DNA of 64,000 nucleotides from assembly GCF_000383575.1 (NCBI RefSeq), contig NZ_KB911579.1, forward strand, positions 1,355,775 to 1,419,774, in the 5' to 3' direction. Origin of the DNA: Salinispora oceanensis (GTDB lineage Bacteria; Actinomycetota; Actinomycetes; Mycobacteriales; Micromonosporaceae). Below the pieces are notes generated by a model. The model saw nothing but the letters and a program-made list of their open reading frames with translations, searched no databases and was not told the DNA's origin. Position numbers and translations under genes: made by a program. The first letter of the stretch is position 1, and the number at the start of each line of letters is the position of its first letter. This document shows, piece after piece, positions 16,151 to 26,930 of this stretch.

Positions 16151-17704
16151 TCACCGCACGAACTCTGCGGCTCCCGCGGCGAGATCGAGCAGCGGCTGCG
16201 GAAACACGCCGAGCACCAAGGTGGCGACCACACCGATGGTCAGCGCGGCCGAGGTCAGCCAACCCGGCATGACCACGGCGGGAGTGGACTCGCCCGGCTC
16301 GGAGAGCCACATCAGCACGACCACCCGCAGGTACGGGAAGGCGAGCACCATGCTGGTCAGCACACCGGCGATCACCAGCCAGCCCTGACCGCCGTCGAAC
16401 GCCGCGCTGAAGACCGCGAACTTGCTCGTGAAGCCGCTGGTCAGCGGGATACCGGCGAAGGCGAGCAGGATGAAGGTGAACAGCCCGGCGTAGAAGGGCG
16501 AGCGCTGGCCCAGACCCGCCCAGCGAGACAGGTGGGTGGCCTCGCCGTCCGCGTCCCGAACCAGGGTGACCACCGCGAACGCGGCCAATACCGAGAAGCC
16601 GTAGGCCACCAGGTAGAACATCGTCCCGGAGACCCCGTCGCTGGTCGGTGCGAGCACCCCGACCAGCAGGTACCCCGCGTTGGCGATCGAGGAGTAAGCG
16701 AGCAGCCGCTTGATGTCGGTCTGGGTGACCGCGAGTACCGCGCCGACGAGCATGGTCAGCACCGCCACCGCGCCGAGGACCGGGGTGAAGTCCCAGCGGG
16801 CCCCCTCAAAGGCGACGTGGAAGACCCGCAGCAGGGCGCCGAACGCGGCGACCTTCGTGCAGGCGGCCATGAAACCGGTAATTGGGGTGGGTGCCCCCTG
16901 GTAGACGTCCGGCGTCCAGACGTGGAATGGCGCGGCGCCGGCCTTGAACAGCAGGCCGATGGCGATCAGCGCCATACCGCCAAAGAGCAGCACCGAGCTG
17001 GACGGGCTCTCCGCGACCGCCGCGTGGATGGTGGCGAAGTCGACCCCCGCTGTCCGGCCCGGGGTGCCGGCGGTGAAGCCGTACACCAGCGCGACGCCGA
17101 AGAGGAAGAACGCCGAGGCGTACGCGCCGAGCAGGAAGTACTTCATCGCCGCTTCCTGGCTCAGCAGCCGCCGGCGGCGAGCCAGGGCACAGAGCAGGTA
17201 GAGCGGCAGCGAGAGGACCTCGAGCGAGATGAACATGGTCAGCAGGTCGTTCGCCGCCACGAAGATCAGCATGCCGCCCACTGCGAAACTGATCAGCGGG
17301 TACACCTCGGTCGCGCCCGGCGCCCCTTCGGCCTGCCGACGATCGTCCGCCGACTCGGCGGTCACCGCCGCCTGAGCCACGAACGCCCCGCCACGCTCGA
17401 CTGAACGCTCGCCGATGAGCAGCAAGGCCATCGCGGCCAACACCAGGATCGCGCCCTGCAGGAAGAGCGCCGGTCCGTCAATGGCGATCGCCCCACCGAT
17501 GGTGATCAGACGATCATTGGCGTTCAGCACCACCATGGTCAGCGCACCGAGCACCGCCAGCAGCGCTACCGCGAGCTGCACCACGTGCCGCCGCCGGCGC
17601 GGCACGAACGCCTCGACCAGGACACCGACCAGAGCGGCGCCCAACAAGATGAGCGTCGGCGCGAGCGCCGCGTAGTCGATCGACGGAAGCTTCAGCTCGC
17701 TCAC
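16151..17704 (-). CDS. nuoN: NADH-quinone oxidoreductase subunit N
   Basis: A 517-aa antiporter-like membrane subunit of complex I, with about 14 membrane helices and the proton-channel signature KAGAAPFHVWTPDVYQGAPTP. It forms one of the three Mrp-like proton channels of the membrane arm. The start (GTG at 17704) overlaps the nuoM stop by 4 nt, so the two are translationally coupled. A Glu/Arg-rich loop (GERSVERGGAFVAQA to GAPGATEVYP) is longer than in Escherichia coli. Last gene of the operon; a terminator follows. Confidence 0.97.
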   Translation of the reverse strand: MSELKLPSIDYAALAPTLILLGAALVGVLVEAFVPRRRRHVVQLAVALLAVLGALTMVVLNANDRLITIGGAIAIDGPALFLQGAILVLAAMALLLIGERSVERGGAFVAQAAVTAESADDRRQAEGAPGATEVYPLISFAVGGMLIFVAANDLLTMFISLEVLSLPLYLLCALARRRRLLSQEAAMKYFLLGAYASAFFLFGVALVYGFTAGTPGRTAGVDFATIHAAVAESPSSSVLLFGGMALIAIGLLFKAGAAPFHVWTPDVYQGAPTPITGFMAACTKVAAFGALLRVFHVAFEGARWDFTPVLGAVAVLTMLVGAVLAVTQTDIKRLLAYSSIANAGYLLVGVLAPTSDGVSGTMFYLVAYGFSVLAAFAVVTLVRDADGEATHLSRWAGLGQRSPFYAGLFTFILLAFAGIPLTSGFTSKFAVFSAAFDGGQGWLVIAGVLTSMVLAFPYLRVVVLMWLSEPGESTPAVVMPGWLTSAALTIGVVATLVLGVFPQPLLDLAAGAAEFVR

Positions 17705-19233
17705 CGGCTCGCCTCCTGTGGAGTTCCGGCCGACGGGGCCGGGTCAGTCTTGCCGATATCCTGCATGGTCGCCTGGACAGCAGGGTTGATTACATCCGTG
17801 ACCGGCTTCGGGTAGAAGCCGAGCAGCACGATCAGCGCGACCAGCGGGGCCACTACGACCTTCTCGCGCAGGTTCAGGTCCCGCTTCATGCCCTCGACCT
17901 CGGTCAGCGCCGGGTTGAGCGTGCCCTGGGTGGTGCGCTGCACCATCCACAGCACGTACGCCGCGGCCAGGATGACCCCGAGTGTGGCGATCACCGCCAC
18001 CGGCTTGTTCACCGAGAAGGTGCCGATCAGCACCAGGAACTCGGAGATGAACGGTGCGGTGCCGGGCAGCGCCAGCGAGGCGAGACCAGCGAAGAAGAGC
18101 ACCCCGGCCAGCAGCGGAACCAGCTTGCCGGCGCCACCGAAGTCGCTGATCAGCGCGGAGCCCCGGCGGGCGACCAACATCCCGACCACCAGGAAGAGCA
18201 GACCGGTGGCGAGCCCGTGGTTGACCATGTAGAGCACCGCACCGGTGGCGGCCTGACTGGTGAACGCGAAGATGCCGACCCCGATGAAGCCGAAGTGCGC
18301 GATCGAGGTGTACGACACGAGCCGCTTCAGATCGTTCTGACCGATCGCGAGGAGCGCCGCGTAGATGATGCCGATCACGCCCAGCGCCAGCGCCCACGGC
18401 GCGAACCACTTGGCCGCGTCCGGGAACAGCGGAAGGCAGTAGCGCAGCAGGCCGAACGTCCCGACCTTGTCGAGCACACCGACCAGCAGCGCGGCGGCAC
18501 CAGCGGGGGCGGCCCCACCGGCGTCCGGCAGCCAGGTGTGGAACGGGAAGAACGGAGCCTTGATGGCGAAGGCGATGAAGAAGCCGAGGAAGAGCCAGCG
18601 CTCGGCCCCGGTGGAGATGTCCACCTCCGACAGCGCCGCCCAGTCGAAGGTCTTTCCACCGACCACCCAGAGGCCGATCACCGCGGCGAGCATGAACAAG
18701 CCGCCGACGAGCGAGTAGAGGAAGAACTTCACGGCCGCGTACTGCCGCTGATGTCCGCCGTAACTGCCGATGAGGAAGTACATCGGCACGAGCATGACCT
18801 CGAAGAACACGTAGAAGAGGAAGACGTCGGCGGCGGCGAAGACGCCGATCATCGTGCACTCGAGCACCAGCAACAGGGCGAAGTAGACCGGCACCGACCG
18901 CTTGGACGACTCGGCGTCATGCCAGGACGCCAGAATCACCAGCGGCACCAGCAGCGCGATCAGCATCAGCATGACCAGCGCGATGCCGTCGGCAGCGAAG
19001 GTGAAGTTGACGCCCCAGTTCGGAATCCACGGATAGGACTCACGGAACTGGAACCGGTCACCACCGGTCTGCCAGGTCACCCACATGACCACCGAGAGCG
19101 CCAGCACCAGCAGCGACCAGCCGAGCGCCACCTGTTTGGCCAGCTCCGGCCGGCGGCGGGGCAGGACGGCGACCACCAGGGCACCGACCAGCGGCGCCAC
19201 GGTGAGCACCGAAAGGAACGGGAAGTCGGACAT
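17701..19233 (-). CDS. nuoM: NADH-quinone oxidoreductase subunit M
   Basis: A 510-aa antiporter-like proton-pumping subunit of complex I with about 14 membrane segments. The key region FAIKAPFFPFHTWLPDAGG carries the conserved channel lysine, and FFEVMLVPMYFLIG carries the conserved glutamate of helix 5. It starts with ATG at 19233 behind GGAGGTAA. The 82-bp gap to nuoL holds a sequence weakly resembling the repeat found in other nuo gaps. Confidence 0.97.
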   Translation of the reverse strand: MSDFPFLSVLTVAPLVGALVVAVLPRRRPELAKQVALGWSLLVLALSVVMWVTWQTGGDRFQFRESYPWIPNWGVNFTFAADGIALVMLMLIALLVPLVILASWHDAESSKRSVPVYFALLLVLECTMIGVFAAADVFLFYVFFEVMLVPMYFLIGSYGGHQRQYAAVKFFLYSLVGGLFMLAAVIGLWVVGGKTFDWAALSEVDISTGAERWLFLGFFIAFAIKAPFFPFHTWLPDAGGAAPAGAAALLVGVLDKVGTFGLLRYCLPLFPDAAKWFAPWALALGVIGIIYAALLAIGQNDLKRLVSYTSIAHFGFIGVGIFAFTSQAATGAVLYMVNHGLATGLLFLVVGMLVARRGSALISDFGGAGKLVPLLAGVLFFAGLASLALPGTAPFISEFLVLIGTFSVNKPVAVIATLGVILAAAYVLWMVQRTTQGTLNPALTEVEGMKRDLNLREKVVVAPLVALIVLLGFYPKPVTDVINPAVQATMQDIGKTDPAPSAGTPQEASR

Positions 19234-19315
19234 TACGCGGCCTTACCTCCGTCGTCACTGTGCGGTCCGCCGACGGCGGCCACTGCGGGGTTCCCCGACC
19301 GCCTCCTGAGGTCGA

Positions 19316-21277
19316 TCACACCAGCCACCCCGCCTCGACGGCCAGGAAGGCCGCCACCACCAGCAGGGCGCCGGCCAGGATCGAGGTGGCGTACGACCGG
19401 ACGAAGCCGGTCTGCAGCCGCCGGAGCCGACCCGAGCCACCGCCGACGCCGGCGGCGAGGGCGTTGACCAGTCCGTCGATGCCCCGGTTGTCCAGGTAGA
19501 CCAGCGCCCGGGTGAGGAAGATGCCCGGCTTCTCGAACACCGTCTCGTTGACGGCGTCGGTGTAGAGGTTCTTCCGGGCGGCGGTGACCAGCACCCCCGC
19601 CGGCTGCGGCTCGGTGGCCGTGCCGCGCCGGAACAGGAACCAGGCCAGCCCGGCACCGATCACGGTCACCCCGATCGACAGGATCGTGATGGCGAGGTGC
19701 GAGAGCACCGTCTCGTGCGCGGCCTCCGAGCCACCGCCCAGGCCGGCGGTCGCCTCCAGCCACTCGGGGACGGGCCCGACCATCAGGGCGCCGGCACCGA
19801 TCGAACCGACCGCGAGCAGGATCAGCGGGATCGTCATCAGCTTCGGCGACTCGTGCGGGTGGTCGATCTCCTCGGTCCAGCGCGCCGGGCCGTGGAAGGT
19901 GAGCACGAACAGCCGGGTCATGTAGAACGCCGTCAGCCCGGCACCGAGCAGGGCCGCCATGCCGAACAGCCAGGCCGTCCAGTCGTCCCGCTCGAACGCG
20001 GCCACGATGATCGGCTCCTTGGAGAAGAAGCCGGAGAACGGCGGCAGGCCGATGATCGCCAGCCAGCCGGCCATGAAGGTCAACCAGGTGATCTTCATGT
20101 ATTTCGCCAGCCCACCGAAGCGCCGGATGTCGACCTGGTCCTTCATCCCGTGCATCACCGAGCCGGCGCCCAGGAACATGTTGGCCTTGAAGAAGCCGTG
20201 TGCCAGCAGGTGCACGATAGCCAGCGCATACGCCGCACCGCCGAGGCCGACGCCGAGGAACATGTAACCGATCTGGCTCACCGTGGACCAGGCGAGCACC
20301 CGCTTGATGTCGTCCTTGGCCATGCCGATGATGGCACCGAGCAGCAGCGTCAACGCGCCGACGCTCACCACGACCAGTTGCAGCGTCGAGTTCGCCGAGA
20401 AGATCGGGTTGGAGCGGGCGATCAGGTACACACCCGCGGTGACCATGGTGGCCGCGTGGATCAGCGCCGAGACCGGGGTTGGACCCTCCATCGCGTCCGG
20501 AAGCCACGCCTGCAGCGGGAACTGGCCCGACTTTCCGGCCGCACCGAGCAACAGGAGCAGGCCGAGCAGCAGGACCGTGGTGGCGGTCAGGGAGCCGACG
20601 CCGGTGAAGACCTCGTCGTACTGCGTGGTGCCCAGGGTGGCGAACATGATGAAGATGCCGATCAGCAGGCCGGCGTCGCCGACCCGGTTCATCAGGAACG
20701 CCTTCTTACCGGCGGTGGCGGCGGCGGGCCGCACGTACCAGAAGGAGATCAGCAGGTACGACGCCAGGCCGACGCCCTCCCAGCCGAAGAAGAGCATCAC
20801 GTAGTTGTTGCCGAGCACCAGCAGGAGCATGGCGGCGACGAACAGGTTGAAGTACGCGAAGAACCGCCGACGCCCCGGGTCGTGGGCCATGTACTCCACC
20901 GCGTACAGGTGGATCAGGAAGCCCACCCCGGTGATCAGCAGTACGAAGACCGCCGCCAGCGGGTCGAAGAGCAGACCGAAGTCCACCCGCAGGTCACCGA
21001 CCGCGATGAAATCCCAGAGGCTCCGCTCAACGGACCGGTTCTCCAGACCGCGGAGCTGGAAGAAGTAGGTCAGGCCGAGCAGGAACGCGACACCGACCGA
21101 TGCGACACCCAGCCAGTGCCCCCACCGGTCCGCCCGCCGGCCGAGCAGCAGCAGGATCGCCGCGCTGACCAGCGGGATCGCCACCAGCAGCCAGACGCTG
21201 CCGAGCAACCCTTCGGCGGTCGCGTACGTGACGGCGCCCACCGGCTCGACGGGGGCTTTCGCCAATATCTCCATCAC
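19316..21277 (-). CDS. nuoL: NADH-quinone oxidoreductase subunit L
   Basis: The distal proton-pumping subunit, 653 aa, with 16 predicted membrane segments and the long lateral helix near the C-terminus. Signatures: FFGWEGVGLASYLLI (conserved Glu of helix 5), GKSGQFPLQAWLPDAMEGPTP, and VSALIHAATMVTAGVYLI. The start is GTG at 21277 or the ATG directly after it; GAGGGGCC lies 4 nt before the GTG. Ten bases separate it from nuoK. Confidence 0.97.
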   Translation of the reverse strand: MMEILAKAPVEPVGAVTYATAEGLLGSVWLLVAIPLVSAAILLLLGRRADRWGHWLGVASVGVAFLLGLTYFFQLRGLENRSVERSLWDFIAVGDLRVDFGLLFDPLAAVFVLLITGVGFLIHLYAVEYMAHDPGRRRFFAYFNLFVAAMLLLVLGNNYVMLFFGWEGVGLASYLLISFWYVRPAAATAGKKAFLMNRVGDAGLLIGIFIMFATLGTTQYDEVFTGVGSLTATTVLLLGLLLLLGAAGKSGQFPLQAWLPDAMEGPTPVSALIHAATMVTAGVYLIARSNPIFSANSTLQLVVVSVGALTLLLGAIIGMAKDDIKRVLAWSTVSQIGYMFLGVGLGGAAYALAIVHLLAHGFFKANMFLGAGSVMHGMKDQVDIRRFGGLAKYMKITWLTFMAGWLAIIGLPPFSGFFSKEPIIVAAFERDDWTAWLFGMAALLGAGLTAFYMTRLFVLTFHGPARWTEEIDHPHESPKLMTIPLILLAVGSIGAGALMVGPVPEWLEATAGLGGGSEAAHETVLSHLAITILSIGVTVIGAGLAWFLFRRGTATEPQPAGVLVTAARKNLYTDAVNETVFEKPGIFLTRALVYLDNRGIDGLVNALAAGVGGGSGRLRRLQTGFVRSYATSILAGALLVVAAFLAVEAGWLV

Positions 21278-21287
21278 CGCAGGCCCC

Positions 21288-21605
21288 TCAGTACTTCAGC
21301 AGGTTGGCGTCGTCGACGCTCGCCGAGCGTCGGGTCCGATAAATCGCCATGATGATCGCGAGTCCGACCACGACCTCGGCCGCGGCCACCACCATCACGA
21401 AGAACGCAATGATCTGCCCGTTGAGGTCACCGTTGATCCGGCTGAAGGTGACCAGGGTCAGATTGGCCGCGTTGAGCATCAGCTCAACACACATGAACAG
21501 CACGATCGCGTTCCGCCGGACGAGTACCCCGGCCGCACCGATGGTGAACAGCACCGCGGCGAGGACCAGGTAGTAGTTCGGCTCGACCGAGAAGAACTCG
21601 TTCAC
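21288..21605 (-). CDS. nuoK: NADH-quinone oxidoreductase subunit K
   Basis: A 105-aa three-helix membrane subunit of complex I (homologous to MrpC). Conserved acidic residues lie in [12 protein letters not shown] and [12 protein letters not shown], which belong to the central hydrophilic axis. The start is GTG at 21605, overlapping the nuoJ stop by 4 nt. Confidence 0.96.
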   Translation of the reverse strand: MNEFFSVEPNYYLVLAAVLFTIGAAGVLVRRNAIVLFMCVELMLNAANLTLVTFSRINGDLNGQIIAFFVMVVAAAEVVVGLAIIMAIYRTRRSASVDDANLLKY

Positions 21606-22372
21606 TTTTCGGTCCCCTTCAACGTCGTGTCCTCGGCGGTCAGCTCACGAACCGGCAGGATCTCCGGCGTGCTCTGCTCGGCCAGTCGGCCGTCGGGCAG
21701 GCGGGCCGGCGTGGCGACCGACGAGGAGGTGGCGAAGACGCCGGGGCCCGGCTTCGGGCCGGGGTAGTTACCGGGGCGGAACCGCGCCTTCATGGTGGCG
21801 GCCTGGTCCATCCGGTCCTCTCGGCGCCGCTCGATGTGCGCCAGCACCATCGCACCGACCGCCGCCGTGATCAGTAGCGCCGAGGTGAGCTCGAAGGCGA
21901 GAACGTACTTGGTGAACAGCAGCCGGGCAATGCCCTGCACGTTGCCCTCGGCGTTGGCGGCGGTGAGCCCGGCAGCGGTGCTGTCCGCCAGCGCCCGGTG
22001 CAGGCCGGTTCCGACGAGTCCGGCGAACCCGACGCCGAGCACGAGCGCCGCGACCCGCTGGCCGCGCAGCGTCTCGATCACCGAATCCGAGGCACCACGG
22101 CCCACCAGCATCAGCACGAAGAGGAACAACATCATGATCGCGCCGGTGTAGACGATGATCTGCACCACGCCGATGAACGGTCCAGCCTGGATCACGTAGA
22201 AGACGCCCAGGCAGAGCATCGTCATGACCAGCATCAGCGCCGAGTGCACCGCGTTGCGGGCGGCGACCATACCGATCGCGCCGATCAGCGCCAGCGGGGC
22301 GAGGATCCAGAAGGTGACCGCCTCACCTCCGGGTACCGAACCCGCCGCGGCGAGCACCGTCTGCGTGGTCAT
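21602..22372 (-). CDS. nuoJ: NADH-quinone oxidoreductase subunit J
   Basis: A 256-aa membrane subunit with five helices in the first 190 residues (e.g. [40 protein letters not shown] contains the pi-bulge helix). The C-terminal 70 residues are a hydrophilic Pro/Arg-rich tail, longer than in E. coli and typical of actinobacterial NuoJ. ATG at 22372 overlaps the nuoI stop (ATGA). Confidence 0.96.
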   Translation of the reverse strand: MTTQTVLAAAGSVPGGEAVTFWILAPLALIGAIGMVAARNAVHSALMLVMTMLCLGVFYVIQAGPFIGVVQIIVYTGAIMMLFLFVLMLVGRGASDSVIETLRGQRVAALVLGVGFAGLVGTGLHRALADSTAAGLTAANAEGNVQGIARLLFTKYVLAFELTSALLITAAVGAMVLAHIERRREDRMDQAATMKARFRPGNYPGPKPGPGVFATSSSVATPARLPDGRLAEQSTPEILPVRELTAEDTTLKGTEK

Positions 22373-23004
22373 GCTCCGTCTCCCTTGTCCGCCCGTTCTG
22401 CGGCCTGCTCGGCGCCGGGGAACTGCACACCGGGGTGCTCGCTGATCCGGTAACGGCCGGGGCCCATCGGCGAGTGCTCCGCCCCGGCCGAGGTGCCCGG
22501 GTTCTCCAACGCGCCGACGTAGTAGTCCTTCTCGCTGTCACCCAACCGCATCGGGTGCGGCGGCTGCTCCATACCGGACAGCAGCGGCGCCAGGAGCTGC
22601 TCCTTGGTGAAGATCAGGTCCTGGCGGTTGTCCCGGGCCAGCTCGTACTCGTTGCTCATGGTCAACGAGCGGGTCGGGCACGCCTCGATGCAGAGTCCGC
22701 AGAAGATACACCGGGCGTAGTTGATCTGGTAGACGCTGGCGTACCGCTCACCGGGGGAGAAACGCTCCTCCTCGGTGTTGTCGCCACCCTCCACGTAGAT
22801 CGCATCCGCCGGGCAGGCCCAGGCACACAGCTCGCAGCCGATGCACTTCTCCAGGCCGTCCGGGTGCCGGTTGAGGATGTGCCGCCCGTGGTAGCGCGGC
22901 GCCGCGACCGGCGGCTTGAACGGGTAGTCGGTGGTGACCACCTTCTTGAACATGTGCGAGAAGGTGACCCCGAAGCCCTTGAACGTTCCGGTGATCGCGC
23001 CCAT
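22369..23004 (-). CDS. nuoI: NADH-quinone oxidoreductase subunit I (two 4Fe-4S clusters)
   Basis: A 211-aa ferredoxin-like subunit carrying clusters N6a and N6b between the peripheral chain and NuoB. Both motifs are intact: [12 protein letters not shown] and [12 protein letters not shown]. The Asp/Pro-rich C-terminal 60 residues are an extension beyond the core. ATG at 23004 has GGGAGG upstream. It lies one base after the nuoH stop. Confidence 0.97.
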   Translation of the reverse strand: MGAITGTFKGFGVTFSHMFKKVVTTDYPFKPPVAAPRYHGRHILNRHPDGLEKCIGCELCAWACPADAIYVEGGDNTEEERFSPGERYASVYQINYARCIFCGLCIEACPTRSLTMSNEYELARDNRQDLIFTKEQLLAPLLSGMEQPPHPMRLGDSEKDYYVGALENPGTSAGAEHSPMGPGRYRISEHPGVQFPGAEQAAERADKGDGA

Positions 23005-23005
23005 G

Positions 23006-24349
23006 TCACACCTCCCTGGAGTCCGTGTCGGCGAGGTTGGCCGGCTCCCGCTCGGCGACGATGCGTTGGGTCCGCGGGCTCGGTGGTACCTGAAGGTCCA
23101 GCGGCGGCAGCGGGAAGCTGCCCGACGGACGGTTGTTGACCTCCTCGGCCAGCGTCAGCTTCGGCGCCGGCCGACGGCTCGGCCAGATCAGGGTGGCGAC
23201 CAGCACCACACCGGCGATGGCCCCGTAGAGGATCAGCCGGTCCGCGCGCTCCCAGCCCTGGGTCTTCAGCCAACCCGCCAGCACCAGAATCCACACCAGG
23301 TTGAGCGGAAGCAGGACCTTCCAGCCGAGGCGCATGAACTGGTCGTAGCGGAGCCGGGGCAGGGTGCCCCGCAGCCAGACGAAGACGAAGACGAGGAGGA
23401 GGACCTTGCCGAAGAACCACAGCATCGGCCACCAGCCGGCGTTCGCCCCGTCCCAGATGCTGAGCGGCCAGGGCGCGCGCCAGCCGCCGAGGAAGAGCGT
23501 CACCGTGAACGCCGACATGGTCACCATAGCGACGTACTCGGAGAGCATGATCAGCGCGAACTTCAGCGAGCTGTACTCCGTCATGAAGCCGGCGACCAGC
23601 TCGGACTCCGCCTCGGGCAGGTCGAACGGGGCCCGGTTGGTCTCCCCGACGATGGCGATGAAGAAGATTACGAAGCTCGGGAAGAGCAGGATCGCGTACC
23701 AGCCGGGCGCCGAGACATCGAAGCCGAAGAACTCGAGCTGGGGGCGTTCGCCCTGGGCCGCGACGATCCCGCTGGTCGACATCGTGCCCGAGAGCATGAA
23801 GACCGCCACGATGGAGAGGCCCAGCGCGATCTCATACGAGATCAGCTGCGCGGCGGAGCGCAGGCCGCCCAGGAGCGGGTAGGTCGACCCGGAGGCCCAG
23901 CCCGCCAGCACCACGCCGTAGACCGCCATTGACGAGCAGGCCAGCACCAGCAGCACCGCCACCGAGACGTCGGTGACCTGCAACGGCGTCTGGTGCCCGA
24001 AGATGCTGACCATCGGGCCGAAGGGCATCACCGACAGCGCGGTGACCGCACAGACCACCGAGATGACCGGGGCGAAGAAGTAGACGACCTTGTCCGCGGA
24101 GCGCGGCAGGATGTCCTCCTTGAAGGCCATCTTCATGCCGTCCGCGAGCGTCTGGAGCAGGCCGAACGGGCCGAGCTGGTTGGGACCCGGCCGGACCGCC
24201 ATCCGGCCGACGACCCGCCGCTCGAACCAGACGCCGAGCAGCGTGGCCAGCAGACCGAACGCGAACGCGAAGACAATCTTGATCAGGACCAGCCACCAGG
24301 GGTCCCGGCCGAAATCGGCCAGCGTCGGTTCCTGGGCGAGGAAGGTCAC
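23006..24349 (-). CDS. nuoH: NADH-quinone oxidoreductase subunit H
   Basis: A 447-aa membrane subunit that joins the membrane and peripheral arms and forms the quinone chamber. Conserved [19 protein letters not shown] and [14 protein letters not shown], and the acidic loop [20 protein letters not shown], are present. GTG at 24349 is preferred because AAAGGTGG lies five bases upstream and the protein then begins [14 protein letters not shown]; an upstream GTG at 24424 in frame would overlap nuoG and adds residues of repeat origin. About 50 residues beyond the last helix form a basic/Pro-rich cytoplasmic tail. Confidence 0.96.
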   Translation of the reverse strand: MTFLAQEPTLADFGRDPWWLVLIKIVFAFAFGLLATLLGVWFERRVVGRMAVRPGPNQLGPFGLLQTLADGMKMAFKEDILPRSADKVVYFFAPVISVVCAVTALSVMPFGPMVSIFGHQTPLQVTDVSVAVLLVLACSSMAVYGVVLAGWASGSTYPLLGGLRSAAQLISYEIALGLSIVAVFMLSGTMSTSGIVAAQGERPQLEFFGFDVSAPGWYAILLFPSFVIFFIAIVGETNRAPFDLPEAESELVAGFMTEYSSLKFALIMLSEYVAMVTMSAFTVTLFLGGWRAPWPLSIWDGANAGWWPMLWFFGKVLLLVFVFVWLRGTLPRLRYDQFMRLGWKVLLPLNLVWILVLAGWLKTQGWERADRLILYGAIAGVVLVATLIWPSRRPAPKLTLAEEVNNRPSGSFPLPPLDLQVPPSPRTQRIVAEREPANLADTDSREV

Positions 24350-24354
24350 TGTGC

Positions 24355-24390
24355 CCACCTTTCGGTCGCGACTGCGGGGCTGACTCGCCC
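24355..24390 (-). repeat. nuo intergenic repeat, copy 1 (before nuoH)
   Basis: Diverged copy of the repeat seen between other nuo genes. The core TCGCGACTGCGGGGCT is kept, while the remainder differs. Read on the minus strand it ends in CGAAAGGTGG, which is the nuoH ribosome binding site. Confidence 0.7.
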
Positions 24391-24410
24391 CACTCGTGCT
24401 CTCCCCACCC

Positions 24411-26930
24411 TCACTGGACACCACCGGAGTTGAGGAGCGGACCCGGGCGGCCGGTCGCGTCGGCGGCGACCGGTGCGTCGGACTGCGGGGGAACGGTCGA
24501 GCCGGTCGTACCGGCGGAGATCCGCACGACCGCCCCGCTCGCGACGCCGAGGCTGCGGCGGAGGGTCGATCCGGGCGAGTTGGTGGGCAGCCAGACCACG
24601 CCGTCCGGCATCTCGGTCACCACCAGCGGCAGGGTCACGCCCCCGCGTTCGGTGCCGACGGTCACCGCGTCCGAGTCGGCGACACCGATTGACTCCGCGG
24701 TGCTCCGGGACAGCCGGACCACCGCCGGGCGGGCCGTACCGCCGAGGTGCTCGTCCCCGTCGGTCAGCGTTCCCAGGTCGATCAGCTGGTGCCAGGTGGC
24801 CAACACCGCCTCGCCGGCGCCCGGCTGCGGCACAGCCGCCGGGGCCACCGTGGGCGGGGCCGGCTTCGTGGTCCGGGTACGCGGCAGCTCACCCAGCTCG
24901 CGGCGGACGGCCGGCACGTCAGCGGTGCCGAGCCGCACGTCGAGCTGCGCGGCGAGCGCGTCCAGCACCCGGCCGTCGGTCATCGCGGCGGTGTTCAGCA
25001 CCGCCTCGAAGGGGCGTAGCCGCCCCTCCCAGTCCAGGAAGCTTCCCGCCTTCTCCAGCACCGGGGCGACCGGGAGGACCACGTTCGCCCGCCGCGTCAC
25101 CGCGCTGTTGCGCAGCTCCAGGCTGACCAGGAAGGGCACCGTGTCCAGCGCCTGCTCGGCCAGTCGGGGGTCGGCCAGGTCCGCCGGGTCGACGCCGGCG
25201 ACGACCAGCGCGCCGAGCTCGCCGGCGCTCGCCGCGGCGAGGATCGCGTCCGTGTCCCGGCCCGCCTGGCTCGGGATGGTTCCGGCCGGCACGTCCCACG
25301 CCTCGCCCAGCTCGGCGCGGGCAGCGGGCTCGGTAACCAGACGGCCACCGGGGAGCAGGTTCGGCAGGCAGCCCGCGTCGACCGCGCCCCGGTCACCGGC
25401 GCGCCGCGGAACCCAGGCCAGCTTGGCGCCGGTACGCCGGGCCACCTCCGCCGCAGCGGAGAGCCCACCCGGGGTCGCGCCCAGCCGCTCACCGACGAAC
25501 AGGATCGCCCCTGGCTGGCTAAGCGCCTCGGCGACCGTCGCGTGCTCGGCGAGCACACTCGCCTCCTCGCCCGGCACCACCCGGGCCAGCTTGGCACCGA
25601 GCTTCTCCAGACCGCGGGTGGCGAACGGCGCGATGGCGTAGACCGTCAGGTTCTTCTTCAGGTGCGCCTTGCGCAGCCGCAGGAAGAGGATTGGGCACTC
25701 TTCCTCCGGCTCCAGGCCGACCAGCACCACCGCGGGCGCCTTCTCAATGTCGGCGTAACTGACATCGGTGGCTCCGGCGACCGAGCTGGCCAGGAAGTCG
25801 GCCTCCTCGCGGGAGACCGGCCGGGCCCGGAAGTCGAGGTCGTTGGTCTGCAGCGCGATCCGGGCGAACTTCCCGTACGCGTAGGCGTCCTCGACGGTCA
25901 GTCGACCGCCGGTGAGCACCGCCGTACCCGACCCACCGTCGCGGGCGGCCCGCAGCCCGTCGGCGGCGACGGCCAACGCCTCGCTCCAGGAGGCTTCGCG
26001 TAGCTCGCCGGTGCGCTCGTCCCGGACCAGTGGCGTGGTCAGCCGGTCGGTGGCGCGGGCATACTGGAAGCCCCAGCGCCCCTTGTCACAGTTCCACTCT
26101 TCGTTGACCGCCGGGTCGTCGCCGGCCAGCCGCCGCAGCACCTTGCCCCGCCGCCAGTCGGTGCGCTGGGCGCAGCCGGCCGAGCAGTGCTCACAGATGC
26201 TGGGGCTGGAGACCAGGTCGAACGGGCGGGCGCGGAAGCGGTACTGCGCGCCCGTCAGCGCCCCCACCGGGCAGATCTGGACGGTGTTACCCGAGAAGTA
26301 CGAGTTGAACGGCACATCGCCGTCTTCGCCCTCCGAGTCGCCGTACGCCTCGTCCCGGTAGATGTTGATCTCCTCTGCCGACGAGCGGTTCATCAGATCG
26401 ATGAACTTGTCGCCGGCGATCTCCTCGGAGAACCGGGTGCACCGCTGGCAGAGCACGCACCGCTCGCGGTCGAGCAACACCTGCGTGCTGATCTCCAGCG
26501 GCTTCTCGTACTCGCGCTTGTGCTCGTGGAACCGGGAGTCGGTGCGGCCGGTCGACATCGCCTGGTTCTGCAGCGGGCACTCGCCGCCCTTGTCGCACAT
26601 CGGGCAGTCGAGTGGGTGATTGACGAGCAGCAGCTCCATCATCCCCTCCTGCGCCTTCTTGGCGACCGGGGAGGAGAGCTGCGTCTTCACCACCATGCCG
26701 TCCGCGACGGTCTGGGTGCAGGAGGCGACCGGCTTGCGCTGCCCCTCCACCTCGACCAGGCACTGCCGGCAGGCCCCCACCGGGGCCAGCAGCGGATGGT
26801 CGCAGAACCGAGGGATCTCGACGCCCATCTGCTCGGCCACCCGGATCACCAGCTCCCCCTTGGGGGCGGTGACCTCAATGCCGTCGATGGTGAGCGTGAC
26901 CGTCTCGGTCTGCTTGGCTACGTCCGTCAT
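24411..26930 (-). CDS. nuoG: NADH-quinone oxidoreductase subunit G
   Basis: An 839-aa iron-sulfur subunit of the peripheral arm. The first 220 residues hold the [2Fe-2S] set ([15 protein letters not shown]), the His-ligated cluster ([17 protein letters not shown]), a 4Fe-4S motif ([10 protein letters not shown] with a later CPVG), then the additional CEHCSAGC motif beginning the molybdopterin-oxidoreductase-like domain. The rest has that fold but no cofactor role in complex I. ATG at 26930 overlaps the nuoF stop by one base (TGATG). The C-terminal part is Thr/Ala-rich and poorly conserved. Confidence 0.96.
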   Translation of the reverse strand: MTDVAKQTETVTLTIDGIEVTAPKGELVIRVAEQMGVEIPRFCDHPLLAPVGACRQCLVEVEGQRKPVASCTQTVADGMVVKTQLSSPVAKKAQEGMMELLLVNHPLDCPMCDKGGECPLQNQAMSTGRTDSRFHEHKREYEKPLEISTQVLLDRERCVLCQRCTRFSEEIAGDKFIDLMNRSSAEEINIYRDEAYGDSEGEDGDVPFNSYFSGNTVQICPVGALTGAQYRFRARPFDLVSSPSICEHCSAGCAQRTDWRRGKVLRRLAGDDPAVNEEWNCDKGRWGFQYARATDRLTTPLVRDERTGELREASWSEALAVAADGLRAARDGGSGTAVLTGGRLTVEDAYAYGKFARIALQTNDLDFRARPVSREEADFLASSVAGATDVSYADIEKAPAVVLVGLEPEEECPILFLRLRKAHLKKNLTVYAIAPFATRGLEKLGAKLARVVPGEEASVLAEHATVAEALSQPGAILFVGERLGATPGGLSAAAEVARRTGAKLAWVPRRAGDRGAVDAGCLPNLLPGGRLVTEPAARAELGEAWDVPAGTIPSQAGRDTDAILAAASAGELGALVVAGVDPADLADPRLAEQALDTVPFLVSLELRNSAVTRRANVVLPVAPVLEKAGSFLDWEGRLRPFEAVLNTAAMTDGRVLDALAAQLDVRLGTADVPAVRRELGELPRTRTTKPAPPTVAPAAVPQPGAGEAVLATWHQLIDLGTLTDGDEHLGGTARPAVVRLSRSTAESIGVADSDAVTVGTERGGVTLPLVVTEMPDGVVWLPTNSPGSTLRRSLGVASGAVVRISAGTTGSTVPPQSDAPVAADATGRPGPLLNSGGVQ

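Noticed and set aside
18217..21352. Long open frames on the plus strand opposite nuoL and nuoM
   Set aside because: They are antisense shadows of high-GC coding sequence, with Gln/Glu/Arg/His-rich composition, no motifs and no ribosome binding sites, while the minus-strand frames are textbook complex I subunits.
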